DNA of 64,000 nucleotides, taken from the NCBI RefSeq assembly GCF_025860405.1, contig NZ_CP063785.1:7689390-7753389 (forward strand), written 5' to 3'. Each line of letters opens with the position of its first letter. Positions within the stretch are counted from its first letter, which is position 1. The position numbers and the translations under genes are program-made. The stretch is from Tolypothrix sp. PCC 7712. GTDB taxonomy: Bacteria > Cyanobacteriota > Cyanobacteriia > Cyanobacteriales > Nostocaceae. This document shows, one piece after another, positions 56,921 through 64,000 of this stretch. The notes under the pieces are model-generated. The model searched no databases. It had not been told where the DNA came from and was given only the letters and a program-made list of their open reading frames with translations.

Positions 56921-58348
56921 TTACTTTTTCTCATCAATGGGAACCCACTCAGTGTGGAAGCTTCCAGGCTTATCGGTACGCAGGTAGGTATGTGCGCCGA
57001 AGTAGTCGCGTTGTGCTTGAGTGAGGTTTTGAGGCAAGCGATCGCGGCGATAGCTGTCAAAATAATCTAAAGAAGCGCTAAACGCTGGAACTGGAATCCC
57101 CAATTTAGCTGCTGTCATGATTACTTCCCGCCAAGCTGCTTGTCTGTCGAGAATTGTTTGCTTAAATTCGGGAGCTAATAGCAAGTTAGGCAATGCTGGA
57201 TTTTCGTTAAAAGCCTTCTTAATCTTATTCAAGAAGCCAGCGCGAATAATACAGCCACCTTTCCAAATCCGCGCCATTTCGCTCAGATTCAGATCCCATT
57301 TATAAGTGGCGGAAGCTGTAGATAGCAGCGCCATCCCTTGAGCGTAAGAACAGATTTTTGAGCAATACAGCGCATCACGAACTTTGTTGATAAAGTCTTT
57401 GACTTGCCCATCATACTTACCGCTAGGGCCTGTCAAAATTTTCGAGGCTGCTACCCGTTCTTCTTTAATAGAAGAGATAATCCGAGCATTAACGGCGGCG
57501 GTGATGGTGGGAATCGAAACGCCCAATTCCAATGCAGTCTGCACAGTCCAACGTCCAGTTCCCTTTTGCCCTGCTGCGTCAACAATCAAATCTACTAGAG
57601 GTAGATTTGTTTCTGGGTCAATGTAAGGGAAAATATTCTTCGTAATCTCAATCAAAAATGAATCGAGTTCATCGGTGGTGTTCCATTGAGCGAAGACTTC
57701 ATGCAGCTGATTATGGTCAAGTCCAGCCGCATTCTTCAGCAAATCGTAGGCTTCAGCAATTAGCTGCATGTCACCATACTCAATGCCGTTGTGCACCATT
57801 TTGACGTAGTGACCAGAACCACCAGGCCCAATATAAGTTACACAAGGGCCATCATCGACTTGAGCCGCAATTTTGTTAAAAATTGGTGACAGATACTCAT
57901 AAGAGCTTTTTGTACCACCAGGCATTAGGGATGGGCCATTGAGTGCGCCTTCTTCGCCACCACTCACACCCATACCCAGATATCGCAAACCTGTAGGCTC
58001 TAATTCCTGGGTGCGTCGTTCTGTATCTTCAAACCAAGAGTTGCCACCGTCGATAATGATATCGCCTTCGTCTAGCAAAGGTCTGAGTTGAGAAATAACT
58101 GCGTCTACTGGCTTACCAGCTTGCACCATCACCAAGATTTTGCGGGGACGTTCTAGTGCAGCTACGAATTCTTCCAGGGTAAAGGCGGCTTTAACATTCC
58201 TTCCTGTCGCGCGTTGAGCCATGAAGGCATCGGTCTTTTCTCTGGAGCGGTTATAAACTGCAATTGGGAAGCCATTACGCTCGACGTTTAGAGCGATATT
58301 TTCGCCCATAACGGCTAAACCAATCACACCAAAGCTTTGTAGGGTCAT
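56921..58348 (-). CDS. gnd: 6-phosphogluconate dehydrogenase, decarboxylating
   Basis: Gnd converts 6-phosphogluconate to ribulose 5-phosphate, CO2 and NADPH in the oxidative pentose phosphate pathway, important at night and for nitrogen-fixing cells. The 475-residue protein has FGVIGLAVMGENIALNVERN (the coenzyme motif), VSGGEEGALNGPSLMPGGT, the signature GGSGHYVKMVHNGIEYGDMQ with catalytic Lys, and the C-terminal DYFGAHTYLRTDKPGSFHTE. The length is standard. The ATG at 58348 opens directly into the NADP motif. It has its own terminator. Confidence 0.97.
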   Translation of the reverse strand: MTLQSFGVIGLAVMGENIALNVERNGFPIAVYNRSREKTDAFMAQRATGRNVKAAFTLEEFVAALERPRKILVMVQAGKPVDAVISQLRPLLDEGDIIIDGGNSWFEDTERRTQELEPTGLRYLGMGVSGGEEGALNGPSLMPGGTKSSYEYLSPIFNKIAAQVDDGPCVTYIGPGGSGHYVKMVHNGIEYGDMQLIAEAYDLLKNAAGLDHNQLHEVFAQWNTTDELDSFLIEITKNIFPYIDPETNLPLVDLIVDAAGQKGTGRWTVQTALELGVSIPTITAAVNARIISSIKEERVAASKILTGPSGKYDGQVKDFINKVRDALYCSKICSYAQGMALLSTASATYKWDLNLSEMARIWKGGCIIRAGFLNKIKKAFNENPALPNLLLAPEFKQTILDRQAAWREVIMTAAKLGIPVPAFSASLDYFDSYRRDRLPQNLTQAQRDYFGAHTYLRTDKPGSFHTEWVPIDEKK

Positions 58349-58798
58349 AAACTATGTTTGGCTAACTCTTGCAGATCCTTTTATCTTTAAGGGTAGTCCG
58401 AGATATTAGCTTCTCTCCTAAAGAAGATCTTAAGAAAGGATTAATCTCAGCGAGATTAATCCGCAGCTAACATAGGTGATTAATTTTAATTTGTATCTAA
58501 ATCAACAATTAGGTTGCAAAATTTGCAAAATTAAAATATCTGATCAAAGGGGCGAGGAACTTAGAGAATGGGGCCTAGTACTGCTGCGACAAAGTCAAAA
58601 GCAGCCAGCACGTTACGCGGGGAACCCCGTTGTAGCAAAACTCAAAAGTCAAACGTCAAACATTTTGCCTATCAAGGCTTTGGCCTAATTCCAATGGTTG
58701 CTTGATTGGCGCTGTTTTGTACTAGGGAATAGAGTGATGTTTCACCCCTCAGCCCTAAACCCTAACCCCTAACCCCTAGTAAAAGGAGAAACCAAATA
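58349..58798. other. Intergenic stretch between gnd and the Ycf66 gene
   Basis: About 450 bases between divergent genes. A frame at 58476-58688 is not protein-like. It contains the GGGGAACCCCGTTG palindromic motif near 58619 and CCCTAACCCCT heptamers near 58750; otherwise promoter-like sequence. Confidence 0.5.
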
Positions 58799-59593
58799 AT
58801 GCTGGCATTTGTCCTAGCTTTGGCGGTGGGCCTTGGTAGCTTAACCATTTATTTAGCAGCTTTCTTTTTTCCAGAAATCCATCGGAAGAATGACTTTATC
58901 TGGAGTGGCGTAGGGCTATTCTACGCCTTAATGTTATGGGTTTTTGCACCACGTATTAATGGCGGTCTTTTACTGGGTCATGTAGCTAGTGTCGCGCTTT
59001 TAGGCTGGTTTGGTTGGCAAACTTTCTCATTACGCCGACAAGTGACACCAAAGGCCCAACAAACACCTGTTCCCAGTTCCGACGCTGTGAAAACTTCTAT
59101 TCAGCAGCAGGTTACTAAGTTGTCACTCACAGAACGCTTGGCGCAGTTGCAACAGGGTGTTGGTAACACCTTGAGCGGTGTGAAAAATCGATTCCAAAAA
59201 ACTGATAAAAAAACCTCACCAGTTGCGAAAACTCCAACAACTACCCCTACACCCAAAGTTCCGCCTACTGTAGAAATTATTGACAACACCACAGCTACAC
59301 CAGAAACACCACAAGAGGATGTGAACGCAACTAGTGAAGCTCCCACTTTGATACTAGAAACACCAGTAGATGAGGTAGTCACAACTAACGAAACCACCAC
59401 AACCAGCGAGACAATACCAGAAGTAATTCCTCCAAATCCCCCATCTCCCGAATTAGTGGAAGCTGCACAACCACATACTGAGGCTGAGGATAAAGAACCG
59501 ATTCCCGTCGAAGAAGTTGCACCGGATGCTGTACTGGCTCCCCCAGCCGAAGCACCACCAGAACAACTACCGCCTAATAATCCAGCTAGTTAA
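58799..59593 (+). CDS. Ycf66-family membrane protein
   Basis: A 264-residue protein with the Ycf66 N-terminal domain: three membrane helices at about 3-24, 35-51 and 58-75 (MLAFVLALAVGLGSLTIYLA, FIWSGVGLFYALMLWVFAPR and NGGLLLGHVASVALLGWFGW). A long Thr/Pro/Glu-rich tail (about 85-264) is predicted disordered. Ycf66 occurs in cyanobacteria and some plastids; its function is unknown. AAAGGAGAAACC lies upstream of the ATG at 58799, a good ribosome site. A perfect hairpin follows the gene and probably acts as terminator. Confidence 0.88.
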   Translation: MLAFVLALAVGLGSLTIYLAAFFFPEIHRKNDFIWSGVGLFYALMLWVFAPRINGGLLLGHVASVALLGWFGWQTFSLRRQVTPKAQQTPVPSSDAVKTSIQQQVTKLSLTERLAQLQQGVGNTLSGVKNRFQKTDKKTSPVAKTPTTTPTPKVPPTVEIIDNTTATPETPQEDVNATSEAPTLILETPVDEVVTTNETTTTSETIPEVIPPNPPSPELVEAAQPHTEAEDKEPIPVEEVAPDAVLAPPAEAPPEQLPPNNPAS

Positions 59594-59637
59594 ATCTAGT
59601 GGGCGATCGCAAAAGTGATGAGAATTGGTGAGGGGTC

Positions 59638-59670
59638 AGATCCCCGACTTCTTTAAGAAGTCGGGGATCT
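59638..59670. terminator. Perfect 16-bp hairpin after the Ycf66 gene
   Basis: AGATCCCCGACTTCTT and AAGAAGTCGGGGATCT are perfectly complementary with a one-base centre. It lies 45 bases after the stop codon and is a plausible terminator on either strand, but a similar hairpin (CCCCGACTTT...AAAGTCGGG) occurs at 37275, so it is also a repeat family. Confidence 0.6.
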
Positions 59671-59684
59671 TGCAGTCCAGCAAA

Positions 59685-59743
59685 GTTGGGTAAAGGGGAA
59701 AGGTTTTTGTCCATTACCCTTTTCCCTTTAACCTTTACCCAAC
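59685..59743. repeat. Hairpin repeat (GTTGGGTAAAGG arms)
   Basis: GTTGGGTAAAGG and CCTTTACCCAAC are perfect 12-bp arms, with GGAAAGG and CCCTTTTCCC inside, one of the purine/pyrimidine repeat family. It fills the gap between the Ycf66 and CAP-domain genes. Confidence 0.75.
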
Positions 59744-59783
59744 CTCCACCTAACATTTTTGGTTTGGCAGACTACTAGTAGTT

Positions 59784-60371
59784 TTAACCCCGTAAAAATA
59801 ATTGGGTAATGATGTAGGTATTACCCTTACGCCACACTCCTACACCTGTTTCTCTAAAGACTGGACGGAGAATATTTTCTCTGTGTCCTGGACTTTTTAA
59901 CCAACCATCAACGGCAGGTTGTACAGGCTGAGAAATATTTTTGCTTCTAAATAAGTTTTCTCCTACCATCCAATAGGAGATTCCGCCAGCGCTGACTCTA
60001 TCGCTGAGGGTACTACCATCAATTCCGGTGTGGCTGAAGAAGTTTTTTTCTGCCATCTGCTGACTGTAATTGCGGGCTACTTGCGCTAATTTTTCATTAT
60101 TTTTTAAAGGCTGAAGCCCATTTTTTTGGCGTACTTGGTTAATTTGTTGGCGAACTTGTGACTCAATTTCGGCAGTTTGGGGAGTTTGTGCTGGCTGTGG
60201 CGGTTGTGGTGGTTTGTTGGATGGGATTTCAATGTGTGGTAAGGGTGGCAAATACTCGATCGCTTGCTCACATCCTGTTAAACAAAGTGCGATCGCAATC
60301 CATCCTGCTCCCATTATTTTCGATAAATGGCTTTGGCGCTGCAATATCCTGCGGTATATTTGCTTAGTCAC
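59784..60371 (-). CDS. CAP/SCP domain lipoprotein
   Basis: A 195-residue protein. A basic N terminus precedes a hydrophobic segment ending in the lipobox ALCLTGC (Cys about 34), so it should be a lipid-anchored protein. A Pro-rich linker (KPPQPPQPAQTPQTAEIE) precedes the CAP domain (about 70-195): LKNNEKLAQVARNYSQQMAE, KNFFSHTGIDGSTLSDRVS, MVGENLF, VDGWLKSPGHRENILRPVF and ETGVGVW. The conserved His and Glu of CAP domains are present. Bacterial CAP proteins are extracellular; function is unsettled. An internal ATG at 60314 is an alternative start, just before the signal segment. Confidence 0.88.
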   Translation of the reverse strand: MTKQIYRRILQRQSHLSKIMGAGWIAIALCLTGCEQAIEYLPPLPHIEIPSNKPPQPPQPAQTPQTAEIESQVRQQINQVRQKNGLQPLKNNEKLAQVARNYSQQMAEKNFFSHTGIDGSTLSDRVSAGGISYWMVGENLFRSKNISQPVQPAVDGWLKSPGHRENILRPVFRETGVGVWRKGNTYIITQLFLRG

Positions 60372-60487
60372 GGAATACTTCTTGCTGCTTGATTTCCACT
60401 TTCACAAACAAATGTAACAAAAATGGGAGGTTGGCATTTGGTAATGGGTAATGGGTAATGGGTAATTGGGTGTTTGTTATTTCCCTT

Positions 60488-60555
60488 CATCTCCCTCATC
60501 CCCCTCATCCCCCTCATCTCCCTCATCTTCTTCATCTCCCTCATCCCCCTCATCA
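60488..60555. repeat. Nonamer array (CTCATCCCC/CTCATCTCC), ~8 copies
   Basis: About eight 9-bp units between the CAP gene and the FetB-like gene, overlapping the end of the latter's 3' region; preceded by GGGTAAT heptamers near 60440-60465. Confidence 0.85.
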
Positions 60556-61329
60556 CCTTACCAATTGGGCGGTGGAGTTGAAAAACTGACGACATAAACC
60601 TCTGGTGACTAACAGTGTTGTGAGCAAGTTCGCAAAAGCAACCATGAATAACAATAAAATTTCGTAGGATACAGCGTCGGGGGGTTGTACGCCACCGAGT
60701 AATTGTCCGGTGGTGATTCCTGGGAGTGCAACCATACCGATGAGCATCATTTGATTTAAGGTAGGCATTAAGCCAGCGCGAATGGCTTCTTTGCGGTACT
60801 GGGTAATAGCTTGCTGGGGAGTTGCGCCTAAGCTTAAGTGAGTTTCGATTTCTAAATGGGAAGAGTTGATGGTATTTACCAGACGTTCCCCTGCGATCGC
60901 AGCTGCATTCATGGCATTACCTAAAACTACCCCAGCTAGCGGAATTATATACCTTGGTTCGTACCATCTTTCTGGTTGAATAATCAAAAAGATGCTATAA
61001 AGCACAGTCAATGCTGTACTAACAAAAATTGACCCCCACACCCAAGGCAACACAAGGGGAAGTTTTTGACTGATGCGGTTTCGTGCGACAATCGCCGTAA
61101 TCGTCAGCATGATTACTAAAATTGCCAAAACCCCCCAAACGTTGTTTACAGCAAAGATGAAGTCCAAAACGTATCCCAAGACGAGTAGCTGGAGAATAGT
61201 TCTTCCAGTAGCGAAAACCAAGCTCAACTCTAGCCCTAACTTTTCCCAAGCAGATAAACCAACTGCGATCGCCATCAAGCCAATTGCGATCGCTAAATCA
61301 GCTAAATCTAATTTGATCAAATCTGGCAT
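60553..61329 (-). CDS. FetB-like (UPF0014) ABC transporter permease
   Basis: A 258-residue polytopic protein of the UPF0014/FetB family, the permease of an ABC exporter described for iron in E. coli. About seven membrane segments are seen (for example LAIAIGLMAIAVGLSAWEKL at 11-30 and LLLFMVAFANLLTTLLVTRG at the end). The family signature YIIPLAGVVLGNAMNAAAIA and LSLGATPQQAITQYRKEAIR is intact. No ATPase subunit is adjacent, so its partner is elsewhere; substrate is not certain. The ATG at 61329 gives the usual N terminus. Confidence 0.88.
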   Translation of the reverse strand: MPDLIKLDLADLAIAIGLMAIAVGLSAWEKLGLELSLVFATGRTILQLLVLGYVLDFIFAVNNVWGVLAILVIMLTITAIVARNRISQKLPLVLPWVWGSIFVSTALTVLYSIFLIIQPERWYEPRYIIPLAGVVLGNAMNAAAIAGERLVNTINSSHLEIETHLSLGATPQQAITQYRKEAIRAGLMPTLNQMMLIGMVALPGITTGQLLGGVQPPDAVSYEILLLFMVAFANLLTTLLVTRGLCRQFFNSTAQLVR

Positions 61330-61594
61330 TAGTTACCTCCTGGGGATTGGGGACTAGGGATTGGGGACTGGGGAACTCGGGGCCCCCTCTGGGGATAAGG
61401 GGTAATGGGGACAAGGAGAATAGGGGAAATAACAAACACCAAACACCAAACACCAAATTACCAAATGCCCAGTATAAACCCTCAATAATAAGTATTTTCA
61501 ACGACAGTCTGCTGTGATTTTCTAATTGACAATTTAATCAGCAACAATTGGCTGTCGAAGTGCATCTTTTGTATTTCCAGATTCATAAAAACTC
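61330..61594. repeat. Gap with 44-bp unit and heptamers upstream of the DegT gene
   Basis: GGGGATTGGGGACT heptamers and an inverted copy of the 44-bp unit (61370-61410) are followed by AAACACC heptamers (61432-61452) and about 120 bases of likely promoter sequence. Confidence 0.75.
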
Positions 61595-62740
61595 ATGATC
61601 CAAAGTTTAAATTCCGTTCCTGCCTTTGATATTAAACAGCAATACTCGACTATAGAAGCAGAAGTGAGTGCTGCTGTTTTAGAAGTTTTGGCTTCTGGTC
61701 GTTATATTGGCGGGCCTGTAGTAGAAGGTTTTGAAAAACAGTTTGCTGCTTATCATGGCGTAACTGAATGTGTAGCTTGTAATTCTGGTACTGATGCACT
61801 TTTTCTCGCGCTACGTGCTTTAAATATTGGTGCAGGTGATGAAGTAATTACGACAACTTTCACTTTTATTGCTACGGCTGAGGTAATTAGTGCTGTAGGT
61901 GCCAAGCCGGTTTTTGTTGATATTGATGATACTTTTAATTTTGATTTACAACAGGTAGCAGCGGCAATTACACCCAAAACTAAAGCTATTATCCCAGTTC
62001 ACCTGTTTGGGCAACCTGTAGATATGACGGCGCTAATGGCGATCGCACAATCTCATAATTTGGTGGTAATTGAAGATTGTGCCCAAGCTACAGGCGCAAG
62101 TTGGGGCAATCAAAAAGTAGGTAGTATTGGACATATTGGTTGCTTTAGTTTTTACCCCACAAAAAACCTTGGCGGTTGCGGTGATGGGGGTGCAATCACT
62201 ACTAACGACCCAGCTATTGCTAGTCAACTGCGGGTATTACGTGAGCATGGTAGCAAAGTTCGCTACCTTCATGAAGAAATTGGCGTAAATAGCCGCTTGG
62301 ATGCAATACAAGCAGTGATTTTGGGAATTAAACTGCGTTATTTAGATAATTGGAATGAAAGACGGCGGGCGATCGCAGCTTATTATCACGAATTCCTCAG
62401 CCAAGTTCCCGGTTTAATCGCGCCTCAAGAATTAGCCGGGGGCGCTGGGGTATGGAATCAATATACAATACGCGTCTCTGGTAAAGGGCGCAATGGTGCT
62501 ACTGCCCAATATCGAGACTCAGTGCGCCAGCAATTACAGGAACGGGGCGTAGGTTCAATGGTTTATTATCCCCTGCCTTTACATTTGCAGCCAGTTTATC
62601 AAGACCTCGGCTATCAACCAGGATACTTACCAGTATCAGAGCAAATCTCTCATGAAGTGATTGCTTTACCCATGTATCCAGAACTCACGCAAGAACAACA
62701 AGACCAAGTGATTTACGCCCTGAAAGATTGTTTGGGATAG
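61595..62740 (+). CDS. DegT/DnrJ/EryC1/StrS family aminotransferase
   Basis: A 381-residue PLP-dependent aminotransferase of the sugar-nucleotide type, which aminates keto-sugars for cell-surface polysaccharides. Visible: the N-terminal PAFDIKQQYSTIEAEVSAAV, GTDALFLALRALNIGAGDEV, the VIEDCAQATGASWGNQKVG loop with the Asp that contacts PLP, and the lysine in SFYPTKNLGGCGDGGAITTN that forms the Schiff base. Length is standard. It is transcribed from its own promoter region; no neighbouring sugar-biosynthesis genes are seen, so its pathway is unknown. Confidence 0.93.
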   Translation: MIQSLNSVPAFDIKQQYSTIEAEVSAAVLEVLASGRYIGGPVVEGFEKQFAAYHGVTECVACNSGTDALFLALRALNIGAGDEVITTTFTFIATAEVISAVGAKPVFVDIDDTFNFDLQQVAAAITPKTKAIIPVHLFGQPVDMTALMAIAQSHNLVVIEDCAQATGASWGNQKVGSIGHIGCFSFYPTKNLGGCGDGGAITTNDPAIASQLRVLREHGSKVRYLHEEIGVNSRLDAIQAVILGIKLRYLDNWNERRRAIAAYYHEFLSQVPGLIAPQELAGGAGVWNQYTIRVSGKGRNGATAQYRDSVRQQLQERGVGSMVYYPLPLHLQPVYQDLGYQPGYLPVSEQISHEVIALPMYPELTQEQQDQVIYALKDCLG

Positions 62741-62847
62741 AAGAGTGCTGAGTGCTGAGTGCTGAGTAGAAGAGAAGGGAGTAAGGAGTGCAGGGACAAG
62801 GGAAACAAGGGAAAATAATTAATGCCCCATGCCCCATGCCCCATGCC
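62741..62847. repeat. Heptamer repeats between DegT and DUF561 genes
   Basis: GTGCTGA heptamers (about 62744-62766) and CCCCATG heptamers (about 62824-62848) fill the gap between the two convergent genes. Confidence 0.8.
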
Positions 62848-63591
62848 CTATTTAACCTCTACTTTAGCGGTTGCTAAGGCTTCAACGATGCTGCGAACGG
62901 CGGCAATCATGGCTACTTCGCTGTTGAGTTGGTTAATGGCGGAACCAACACCAACACCAGCTGCACCAGCAGCGATCGCAAGTGGTGCTGTGACGCTAGA
63001 AATGCCGGAAGCGCACAATACTGGTACGGAAACTGCACGGGAAATTTCAAAGGCTGCTGCCAAGGTGGGAGCAGCTTTTTCAATTAAGCCTAAGGTTCCG
63101 GGGTGGGCAGGGTTGCTGCTAGTGCCGCCTTCGGTTTGGATAATATCAGCGCCAGCTTTGACTAGTTCTTCTGCTAGTTGTACCTGTTGATCTAGTGTCA
63201 GGATGTGGGGAACAGTAACAGATAAGGTGATTTCTGGCAGTAAGGCGCGGGTTTGGTGAGTTAGTGCGAGAACTTCCTCAGCTTCAAATCTACGTCCTTG
63301 AGCATAGAAAGAATCAAAATTTCCGATTTCAATTAAATCTGCACCAGCTGCCACAGCTTGCAAAAATTTTTCTGGCTCTACTGCTGACACACAGATTGGT
63401 AAATTGGTCAATGTTTTCGCTAATTTAACTAAATCAGCATCGGCAGCGATATCGACAAATGTAGCACCGCCTAAATCGGCGGCTTTGATAGTAGCGGCGA
63501 CGCGATCGCTATCAAAGTTATTTAAACCGCTGATCGCCTTCAGGACACAGCGGTTAGCAAAAGCACGTTGAAGAGAAGAATGCATTGTCAT
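62848..63591 (-). CDS. ycf23: DUF561 / Ycf23 family TIM-barrel protein
   Basis: A 247-residue protein of the DUF561 family, called Ycf23 in plastids. The sequence is a predicted TIM barrel with glycine-rich phosphate-binding-like loops: LKAISGLNNFDSDRVAATIK, GGATFVDIAADADLV, GADLIEIGNFDSFYAQGRRF, and the C-terminal VLCASGISSVTAPLAIAAGA with GVGVGSAINQLNS. It has no known catalysed reaction. The ATG at 63591 (MTMHSSLQRAF) has a second in-frame ATG two codons later. It is convergent with the DegT gene and divergent from the window end. Confidence 0.88.
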   Translation of the reverse strand: MTMHSSLQRAFANRCVLKAISGLNNFDSDRVAATIKAADLGGATFVDIAADADLVKLAKTLTNLPICVSAVEPEKFLQAVAAGADLIEIGNFDSFYAQGRRFEAEEVLALTHQTRALLPEITLSVTVPHILTLDQQVQLAEELVKAGADIIQTEGGTSSNPAHPGTLGLIEKAAPTLAAAFEISRAVSVPVLCASGISSVTAPLAIAAGAAGVGVGSAINQLNSEVAMIAAVRSIVEALATAKVEVK

Positions 63592-64000
63592 ACTTCGTTG
63601 TTTGAAGCTACGAAAATTAGGTATATTCTACCGTTAGTCCTCATCGTTCGCGTAATCGATTCTGAAAATAAAGAATTCATCAAAATGGTTAAAAGGCTTA
63701 CAAAAAAAGGATTAATCGCATCAAACTTTTATCCATATACCCTTTAGAGGCGTGGTTAGTTCACAGTGCGATGACGGTGCGATCGCACCGATACATTCAG
63801 ATTCCTACTGAAATCTTTGAGGGAAATCGGGTAAGTGTAAGCTTTCTATTCTGATTACCAAAACCAAAGCTATATATAGTAGGAATTTCATGGTTTTTTG
63901 GGAATTAATTATTTCCGATTTGGATTACGCGAATGGTGAGGGGAGCAACGTGATTTGGTAATGGGTAATGGGTAATGGGAATTTCTTCTATGCTTTTGCA
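63592..64000. other. Gene-free window end
   Basis: About 400 bases upstream of the DUF561 gene with no coding frame found on either strand. It contains the HIP1-like GCGATCGCACCGATACATTC near 63780 and TAATGGG heptamers at 63957-63978. It probably holds the DUF561 promoter. Confidence 0.5.

Noticed and set aside
58476..58688. 70-residue frame upstream of the Ycf66 gene
   Set aside because: Not protein-like; it runs through a palindromic repeat and has no ribosome site.
1..64000. tRNA, rRNA or tmRNA genes
   Set aside because: No cloverleaf-like sequence or conserved rRNA segment was recognised by eye in any gap; a covariance-model scan could still find one.

Overview
The window looks like chromosome from a filamentous, probably heterocyst-forming cyanobacterium (Nostocales: a Nostoc, Calothrix or Tolypothrix relative). 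The signs are the very frequent HIP1 octamer GCGATCGC, cyanobacterial or plastid families (Ycf66, DUF561/Ycf23, CrtD-type desaturase, rpsT-tatD-rpoB order), and abundant 7-bp and 9-bp short tandem repeats and small inverted-repeat elements between genes. Genus is inference. No tRNA, rRNA, CRISPR array or prophage was recognised.

Layout. 0-11.6 kb: 5' end of rpoB, tatD and rpsT (all minus), then hisD, a UspA protein, a Uma2 nuclease-fold protein, an orphan HlyD-type adaptor, an SRPBCC-like protein (minus), hslO/Hsp33 and a large repeat-rich membrane protein. 11.6-18.3 kb: an interspersed ~180-bp repeat, a crtD-like desaturase, two small inverted-repeat elements, a conserved small protein, a 12 x 21-bp tandem array, and a NACHT NTPase with a pentapeptide-repeat tail. 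18.5-31 kb: M16 peptidase, fructosamine-kinase-like protein, CsaA-like tRNA-binding protein, tatC, Slt-type lytic transglycosylase, a 1243-residue hybrid histidine kinase and a UbiH-like monooxygenase. 31-35.3 kb: a tiny exported basic protein with its own terminator, a long gene-poor stretch, YebC/PmpR, and a sugar-type ABC binding lipoprotein.

35.3-48.2 kb is the most accessory part. It holds a leaderless subtilisin, a TnpB cassette with two small upstream frames and right-end hairpins, a leaderless leishmanolysin-like metalloprotease with five exact-period 150-bp repeats and PPC domains, a HlyD-type secretion adaptor, an NAD-binding oxidoreductase, a second TnpB with recognisable ends, and an M28 peptidase. 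48.3-64 kb: a SafE-like membrane protein overlapping a periplasmic CopC/YtkA-like partner, galE, an unknown membrane protein, an ABC exporter, miaB, gnd, Ycf66, a CAP-domain lipoprotein, a FetB-like permease, a DegT aminotransferase and DUF561/Ycf23.

How genes work together. rpsT-tatD-rpoB is a conserved cyanobacterial arrangement. The SafE/CopC-like pair is probably co-translated and concerned with metal handling. The two leaderless secreted-type proteases lie near a type I secretion adaptor, so export by that route is plausible. Both TnpB genes lack a TnpA and may be stand-alone RNA-guided nuclease loci. Much intergenic DNA is repeat: paired 122-bp MITEs, a three-copy ~180-bp element, G/C-rich 44-bp units and heptamer/nonamer arrays.
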